Assembly: GCF_029853675.1 (NCBI RefSeq)
Contig: NZ_CP122539.1
Coordinates: forward strand, 3,429,001-3,493,000
Direction: 5' to 3'
Source of the DNA: Tenacibaculum tangerinum
Lineage (GTDB): Bacteria; Bacteroidota; Bacteroidia; Flavobacteriales; Flavobacteriaceae
Length of the DNA: 64,000 nucleotides
This document shows positions 26,216 through 35,900 of this stretch, in pieces. Within the stretch, counting starts at the first letter, position 1. Each line of letters begins with the position of its first letter. Position numbers and translations under genes: made by a program. The notes beneath the pieces were generated by a model that worked only from the letters and a program-made list of their open reading frames with translations, ran no database searches and was not told the DNA's origin.

Positions 26216-26920
26216 ATCACGATAAAACTAATAATCCTCCAAAGCAAAAAGAGTTACAAAATTAAATAAATTACTATACTCCTTTATTTGTATATAGCTT
26301 TTTATTTTAGAGCCCACTAAGATAAGACATTTATTTTACCTTTGATGCATTGTGATTTGAAAGAAGAAATTATAAAGTTTAGCAGAGCTAAATCTCGTGT
26401 AAACAAGTAATTCATAGTGTTGAGATGTCTCATCGTTCATACTTCACGCTATCAAGATGAAATGGTGTTGATTTTAAGTAAACTCAATTTGATTTTGTAT
26501 TCCGAACTCACGCTAAATTATCTTATTTAGTTCTGTTGAATCTTACGATAACCTGTATAGAAATACAGGGCAAAAAATCTTTTCTTTTAATTATTTGGAT
26601 TTCATATAAAAATTAAAAATACTACTATAATGTGTTGGCTATGTTAACTCCTAATTCTTTCTATAGAAAACTACTCCAATTCACGTCTCATTTACAATAC
26701 ATCAGTTGCTAGTAGTTTAAAGCATTTTGATTTTCAGCGACTTAAAAGCATGAGTTTATAAGAGAAAGAAGCTTTTTTATTAGAAACTTTAAGAAATTGT
26801 AAAATAACCGTTAAAAAAGAAATATTACCGAAAGATTATTTATTCTAGCCTTTAGTAAATTCTATCTCTTAAAAAAAATAATTAGTAAGTAAATTCATTT
26901 TTGATATAACACAGTCAATT
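26216..26920. other. Long intergenic/leader region before the giant repeat gene
   Basis: 705 bp without a supported gene. It holds a forward -7 motif TACCTTTG (26337-26344) and a hairpin CCTGTAT/ATACAGG with an AGAA tetraloop (26552-26569), followed by an A/T-rich stretch. If the promoter is used, the adhesin mRNA has a leader of about 570 nt in which the hairpin could act as an attenuator or binding site. Confidence 0.4.
26337..26344 (+). promoter_or_regulatory. Possible -7 element of the adhesin operon
   Basis: TACCTTTG fits TAnnTTTG exactly; no good -33 TTTG at 19-21 nt upstream was found. Confidence 0.35.
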
Positions 26921-29900
26921 ATGAAAAAAATTACCATTCTATCAATTATTATTGGGTTGTTTATTACAATAACAACAGAAGCTCAAGTAGGTGTAGGAAC
27001 ACCAGCTCCCGATAATTCAGCACAACTAGATATAGTTTCAAGTAATAGAGGGGTGTTGATTCCAAGAGTAGCCCTAAAAAGTTCTGTCGATACGATTACT
27101 ATAACTAGCGGGAATGTCGTAAGCTTATTGGTTTACAATACTACAACTATTGCAGATATAACTCCAGGATTTTACTATTGGGATGGTACTTCTTGGCAAC
27201 GCTTTATAAACGCAAGTGATGCAGTTCTCAGTGAAACACTGACAAACATTTCATTTGATTCTATCACAGGTGTTTTGACATACAAAGATGAAAACGGTCT
27301 TAATACTAGTATAGACTTGACCTCTTTGATTTCTAATTTTCAAACATTAACTAGCATTTCAAAAGATGATGCAGCAGGTGCCATAACCTATACAGATGAA
27401 GAAGGAAATGATACGGTTATAGATATTACCTCTATCATAGCTGCACATGAAACGTTGACGAGTATCTCGATAGACAATACGTTAGGAACGATTACCTATG
27501 TAGATGAAGAAGGTAACTCCAATACATTAGATGTAGCTGCCTTAGTAAAGGTGCAAGAAACCCTAACCACTTTAGAGTACAATGCTACCACTGAAGAATT
27601 AACCTATACCGATGAAGATGGCACACCCACCGTCATAGATCTTGGTACGATTATCAATACTTCTGAAACGCTCACCACCTTAGTTGACAATGGCGATGGT
27701 ACCATGACGTATACTGATGAAAACGGAGTACCCACCACCATCAATACAACCGCTGTAACGAACAATGTGTTGGTAGACGACAATACTATAGATATTGATG
27801 GCGATGGTATTAACGATACCAATGTTACAATACAAGATGTGATTAACAACATCAACAACATTATAACAGGCAATGAAACCCTAACCACTTTAGAGTACAA
27901 TGCTACCACCGAAGAATTAACCTATACCGATGAAGATGGCACGCCCACTGTCATAGACCTTGGTACGATTATCAATACTTCTGAAACGCTCACCACCTTA
28001 GTTGACAATGGAGATGGTACCATGACGTATACTGATGAAAACGGAGTACCCACCATCATCAATACAACCGCTGTAACGAACAATGTGTTGGTAGACGACA
28101 ATACTATAGATATCGATGGCGATGGTATTAACGATACCAATGTTACAATACAAGATGTGATTAACAACATCAACAACATTATAGCAGCGAACGAAACCCT
28201 AACCACTTTAGAGTACAATGCTACCACTGAAGAATTAACCTATACCGATGAAGATGGCACACCCACCGTCATAGATCTTGGTACGATTATCAATACTTCT
28301 GAAACGCTCACAACCTTAGTTGACAATGGAGATGGTACCATGACTTATACTGATGAAAACGGAGTATCCACCACCATCAATACAACCGCTGTAACGAACA
28401 ATGTGTTGGTAGACGACAATACTATAGATATCGATGGAGACGGTGTCGCAGATACCAACGTTACCGTACAAGATGTGATTAACAACATCAACAATATTGT
28501 AGCAGCCAACGAAACCCTAACAACTATCTCAATAGATAATACGGCAGGAACAATCTCTTATATTGATGAAGTTGGCGGCAACACTATACTAGATGTGGGC
28601 ACATTAGTACGCCTCCAAGAAACCTTAACTACGATTGCTCAAGATGCAGCCGCAGGTACCATTACCTATAAAGATGAAGACGGAATCGATACGGTCTTAG
28701 ACATCAACACCTTAATCGACAATGCCGAGACGTTAACTACCTTGGCGATGAATGCCGACGGTGTCAACCTAGACTATACCGATGAGAACGGCGCTCTTAC
28801 ACAAGTAAACTTAGGAGCAGTGATTGATGCACAAGAAACCTTAACTACGATTGCTCAAGATGCAGCTGCAGGTACCATTACCTATAAAGATGAAGACGGA
28901 ATCGATACGGTCTTAGACATCAACACCTTAATCGACAATGCCGAGACGTTAACCACCTTGGCGATGAATGCCGACGGTGTCAACCTAGACTATACCGATG
29001 AGAACGGCGCTCTTACACAAGTAAACTTAGGAGCAGTGATTGATGCACAAGAAACCTTAACTACGATCGCTCAAGATGCAGCCGCAGGCACCATTACCTA
29101 TAAAGATGAAGACGGAATCGATACAGTCTTAGACATCAACACTTTAATCGACAATGCCGAGACGTTAACTACCTTGGCGATGAATGCCGACGGTGTCAAC
29201 CTAGACTATACCGATGAGAACGGCGCTCTTACACAAGTAAACTTAGGAGCAGTGATTGATGCACAAGAAACCTTAACTACGATTGCTCAAGATGCAGCCG
29301 CAGGTACCATTACCTATAAAGATGAAGACGGAATCGATACGGTCTTAGACATCAACACCTTAATCGACAATGCCGAGACGTTAACTACCTTGGCGATGAA
29401 TGCCGACGGTGTCAACCTAGACTATACCGATGAGAACGGCGCTCTTACACAAGTAAACTTAGGGGCAGTGATTGATGCACAAGAAACCTTAACTACGATC
29501 GCTCAAGATGCAGCCGCAGGTACCATCACCTATAAAGATGAAGACGGAATCGATACGGTCCTAGACATCAACACTTTAATCGACAATGCCGAGACGTTAA
29601 CTACCTTGGCGATGAATGCCGACGGTGTCAACCTAGACTATACCGATGAGAACGGCGCTCTTACACAAGTAAACTTAGGAGCAGTGATTGATGCACAAGA
29701 AACCTTAACTACGATTGCTCAAGATGCAGCCGCAGGTACCATTACCTATAAAGATGAAGACGGAATCGATACGGTCTTAGACATCAACACCTTAATCGAC
29801 AATGCCGAGACTGTCACTAACCTTATTGATAATTCCGACGGTACGATAACCTACACCAACGAAAGCGGCACTACCCAAACAGTAGCCAAAGCTGATTTGA

Positions 29901-32900
29901 CGGATAATGGCGATGGTACCTATACCTTTACCAACAACGACGGTACCGATGTAACGATTAATACCAATGGAGTAGCGATAACCAATTTGATTGACGGAAA
30001 GTTGATTGCTACAGTAACCCAAGCCGATGGCACTTTTGAAGAGATAGATGAAACGATTACGACCGCTACACAAGGTGCTGGTAATACCGATGTAGAAGTT
30101 ACTGCGGGTACAGCACGCACAGTAGGTACGTATACTAGTGAAAACGGCACAGTGACCAACATCAATGAGACGGTTACCAATCTAGTTGATAATGCAAACG
30201 GTACGATAACCTATACCAACGAGTCAGGAGCGTTACAAACAGTAGCCAAAGCTGATTTAACGGATAATGGCGATGGTACCTATACCTTTACCAACAACGA
30301 CGGTACCGATGTAACGATTAATACCAATGGAGTAGCGATAACCAATTTGATTGACGGAAAGTTGATTGCTACAGTAACCCAAGCCGATGGCACTTTTGAA
30401 GAGATAGATGAAACGATTACGACCGCTACACAAGGTGCTGGTAATACCGATGCAGAAGTTACTGCGGGTACAGCACGCACAGTAGGTACCTATACCAGTG
30501 AAGACAATACAGTGACCAACATCAATGAGACGGTTACCAATCTAGTAGACAATGCAAACGGTACGATAACCTACACCAACGAAAGCGGCACTACCCAAAC
30601 AGTAGCCAAAGCCGATTTAACGGATAATGGCGATGGTACCTATACCTTTACCAACAACGACGGCACCGATGTAACGATTAATACCAATGGAGTAGCGATA
30701 ACCAATGTGATTGACGGAAAGTTGATAGCTAGGGTAACCGAAGCTGATGGTACTACGGTAGATATTGATGAAACGATCACGACCGCTACACAAGGTGCTG
30801 GTAATACCGATGCAGAAGTTACTGCAGGTACAGCACGCACAGTGGGTACCTATACCAGTGAAGACAATACAGTAACCAACATCAATGAGACGGTTACCAA
30901 TCTAGTAGACAATGCAAACGGTACGATAACCTACACCAACGAAAGCGGCACTACCCAAACAGTAGCCAAAGCCGATTTAACGGATAATGGCGATGGTACC
31001 TATACCTTTACCAACAACGACGGTACCGATGTAACGATTAATACCAATGGAGTAGCGATAACCAATGTGATTGACGGAAAGTTGATTGCTACAGTAACCG
31101 AAGCTGATGGTACTACGGTAGATATTGATGAAACGATTACGACCGCTACACAAGGTGCTGGTAATACCGATGCAGAAGTTACTGCCGGTACAGCACGCAC
31201 AGTGGGTACCTATACCAGTGAAGACAATACAGTGACCAACATCAATGAGACGGTTACCAATCTAGTAGACAATGCAAACGGTACGATAACCTACACCAAC
31301 GAAAGTGGCACTACCCAAACAGTAGCCAAAGCCGATTTAACGGATAATGGCGATGGTACCTATACCTTTACCAACAACGACGGTACCGATGTAACGATTA
31401 ATACCAATGGAGTAGCGATAACCAATGTGATTGACGGAAAGTTGATTGCTACAGTAACCGAAGCTGATGGTACTACGGTAGATATTGATGAAACGATTAC
31501 GACCGCTACACAAGGTGCTGGTAATACGGATGCAGAAGTTACTGCAGGTACAGCACGCACAGTGGGTACCTATACCAGTGAAGACAATACAGTGACCAAC
31601 ATCAATGAGACGGTTACCAATCTAGTTGATAATGCAAACGGTACGATAACCTATACCAACGAATCAGGAGCGTTACAAACAGTAGCCAAAGCCGATTTGA
31701 CGGATAATGGCGATGGTACCTATACCTTTACCAACAACGACGGTACCGATGTAACGATTAATACCAATGGAGTAGCGATTACCAATTTGATTGACGGAAA
31801 GTTGATTGCTACAGTAACCGAAGCTGATGGTACTACGGTAGATATTGATGAAACGATTACGACCGCTACACAAGGTGCTGGTAATACCGATGCAGAAGTT
31901 ACTGCAGGTACAGCACGCACAGTAGGTACCTATATTAGTGAAGACAATACAGTAACCAACATCAATGAGACGGTTACCAATCTAGTAGACAATGCAAACG
32001 GTACGATAACCTATACCAACGAAAGCGGGACTACCCAAACAGTAGCCAAAGCTGATTTGACGGATAATGGCGATGGTACCTATACCTTTACCAACAACGA
32101 CGGTACCGATGTAACGATTAATACCAATGGAGTAGCGATAACCAATTTGATTGACGGAAAGTTGATTGCTACAGTAACCGAAGCTGATGGTACTACGGTA
32201 GATATTGATGAAACGATTACGACCGCTACACAAGGTGCTGGTAATACCGATGCAGAAGTTACTGCGGGTACAGCACGAACAGTAGGTACGTATACTAGTG
32301 AAAACGGCACAGTGACCAACATCAATGAGACGGTTACCAATCTAGTAGACAATGCAAACGGTACGATAACCTACACCAACGAAAGCGGCACTACCCAAAC
32401 AGTAGCCAAAGCCGATTTAACGGATAATGGCGATGGTACCTATACCTTTACCAACAACGACGGTACCGATGTAACGATTAATACCAATGGAGTAGCGATA
32501 ACCAATGTGATTGACGGAAAGTTGATTGCTACAGTAACCGAAGCTGATGGTACTACGGTAGATATTGATGAAACGATTACGACCGCTACACAAGGTGCTG
32601 GTAATACCGATGCAGAAGTTACTGCGGGTACAGCACGAACAGTAGGTACGTATACTAGTGAAAACGGCACAGTGACCAACATCAATGAGACGGTTACCAA
32701 TCTAGTTGATAATGCAAACGGTACGATAACCTATACCAACGAATCAGGAGCGTTACAAACAGTAGCCAAAGCCGATTTAACGGATAATGGCGATGGTACC
32801 TATACCTTTACCAACAACGACGGCACCGATGTAACGATTAATACCAATGGAGTAGCGATAACCAATGTGATTGACGGAAAGTTGATTGCTACAGTAACCG

Positions 32901-35900
32901 AAGCCGATGGTACTACGGTAGATATTGATGAAACGATTACGACCGCTACACAAGGTGCTGGTAATACCGATGCAGAAGTTACTGCAGGTACAGCACGCAC
33001 AGTGGGTACCTATACCAGTGAAGACAATACAGTGACCAACATCAATGAGACGGTTACCAATCTAGTTGATAATGCAAACGGTACGATAACCTATACCAAC
33101 GAATCAGGAGCGTTACAAACAGTAGCCAAAGCTGATTTAACGGATAATGGCGATGGTACCTATACCTTTACCAACAACGACGGTACCGATGTAACGATTA
33201 ATACCAATGGAGTAGCGATAACCAATGTGATTGACGGAAAGTTGATTGCTACAGTAACCGAAGCTGATGGTACTACGGTAGATATTGATGAAACGATTAC
33301 GACCGCTACACAAGGTGCTGGTAATACCGATGCAGAAGTTACTGCGGGTACAGCACGAACAGTAGGTACCTATACCAGTGAAGACAATACAGTGACCAAC
33401 ATCAATGAGACGGTTACCAATCTAGTAGACAATGCAAACGGTACGATAACCTACACCAACGAAAGCGGCACTACCCAAACAGTAGCCAAAGCCGATTTAA
33501 CGGATAATGGCGATGGTACCTATACCTTTACCAACAACGACGGCACCGATGTAACGATTAATACCAATGGAGTAGCGATAACCAATGTGATTGACGGAAA
33601 GTTGATAGCTAGGGTAACCGAAGCTGATGGTACTACGGTAGATATTGATGAAACGATCACGACCGCTACACAAGGTGCTGGTAATACCGATGCAGAAGTT
33701 ACTGCAGGTACAGCACGCACAGTGGGTACCTATACCAGTGAAGACAATACAGTAACCAACATCAATGAGACGGTTACCAATCTAGTAGACAATGCAAACG
33801 GTACGATAACCTACACCAACGAAAGCGGCACTACCCAAACAGTAGCCAAAGCCGATTTAACGGATAATGGCGATGGTACCTATACCTTTACCAACAACGA
33901 CGGTACCGATGTAACGATTAATACCAATGGAGTAGCGATAACCAATGTGATTGACGGAAAGTTGATTGCTACAGTAACCGAAGCTGATGGTACTACGGTA
34001 GATATTGATGAAACGATTACGACCGCTACACAAGGTGCTGGTAATACCGATGCAGAAGTTACTGCCGGTACAGCACGCACAGTGGGTACCTATACCAGTG
34101 AAGACAATACAGTGACCAACATCAATGAGACGGTTACCAATCTAGTAGACAATGCAAACGGTACGATAACCTACACCAACGAAAGTGGCACTACCCAAAC
34201 AGTAGCCAAAGCCGATTTAACGGATAATGGCGATGGTACCTATACCTTTACCAACAACGACGGTACCGATGTAACGATTAATACCAATGGAGTAGCGATA
34301 ACCAATGTGATTGACGGAAAGTTGATTGCTACAGTAACCGAAGCTGATGGTACTACGGTAGATATTGATGAAACGATTACGACCGCTACACAAGGTGCTG
34401 GTAATACCGATGCAGAAGTTACTGCAGGTACAGCACGCACAGTGGGTACCTATACCAGTGAAGACAATACAGTGACCAACATCAATGAGACGGTTACCAA
34501 TCTAGTTGATAATGCAAACGGTACGATAACCTATACCAACGAATCAGGAGCGTTACAAACAGTAGCCAAAGCCGATTTGACGGATAATGGCGATGGTACC
34601 TATACCTTTACCAACAACGACGGTACCGATGTAACGATTAATACCAATGGAGTAGCGATTACCAATTTGATTGACGGAAAGTTGATTGCTACAGTAACCG
34701 AAGCTGATGGTACTACGGTAGATATTGATGAAACGATTACGACCGCTACACAAGGTGCTGGTAATACCGATGCAGAAGTTACTGCAGGTACAGCACGCAC
34801 AGTAGGTACCTATATTAGTGAAGACAATACAGTAACCAACATCAATGAGACGGTTACCAATCTAGTAGACAATGCAAACGGTACGATAACCTATACCAAC
34901 GAAAGCGGGACTACCCAAACAGTAGCCAAAGCTGATTTGACGGATAATGGCGATGGTACCTATACCTTTACCAACAACGACGGTACCGATGTAACGATTA
35001 ATACCAATGGAGTAGCGATAACCAATTTGATTGACGGAAAGTTGATTGCTACAGTAACCGAAGCTGATGGTACTACGGTAGATATTGATGAAACGATTAC
35101 GACCGCTACACAAGGTGCTGGTAATACCGATGCAGAAGTTACTGCGGGTACAGCACGAACAGTAGGTACGTATACTAGTGAAAACGGCACAGTGACCAAC
35201 ATCAATGAGACGGTTACCAATCTAGTAGACAATGCAAACGGTACGATAACCTACACCAACGAAAGCGGCACTACCCAAACAGTAGCCAAAGCCGATTTAA
35301 CGGATAATGGCGATGGTACCTATACCTTTACCAACAACGACGGTACCGATGTAACGATTAATACCAATGGAGTAGCGATAACCAATGTGATTGACGGAAA
35401 GTTGATTGCTACAGTAACCGAAGCTGATGGTACTACGGTAGATATTGATGAAACGATTACGACCGCTACACAAGGTGCTGGTAATACCGATGCAGAAGTT
35501 ACTGCGGGTACAGCACGAACAGTAGGTACGTATACTAGTGAAAACGGCACAGTGACCAACATCAATGAGACGGTTACCAATCTAGTTGATAATGCAAACG
35601 GTACGATAACCTATACCAACGAATCAGGAGCGTTACAAACAGTAGCCAAAGCCGATTTAACGGATAATGGCGATGGTACCTATACCTTTACCAACAACGA
35701 CGGCACCGATGTAACGATTAATACCAATGGAGTAGCGATAACCAATGTGATTGACGGAAAGTTGATTGCTACAGTAACCGAAGCTGATGGTACTACGGTA
35801 GATATTGATGAAACGATTACGACCGCTACACAAGGTGCTGGTAATACCGATGCAGAAGTTACTGCAGGTACAGCACGCACAGTGGGTACCTATACCAGTG

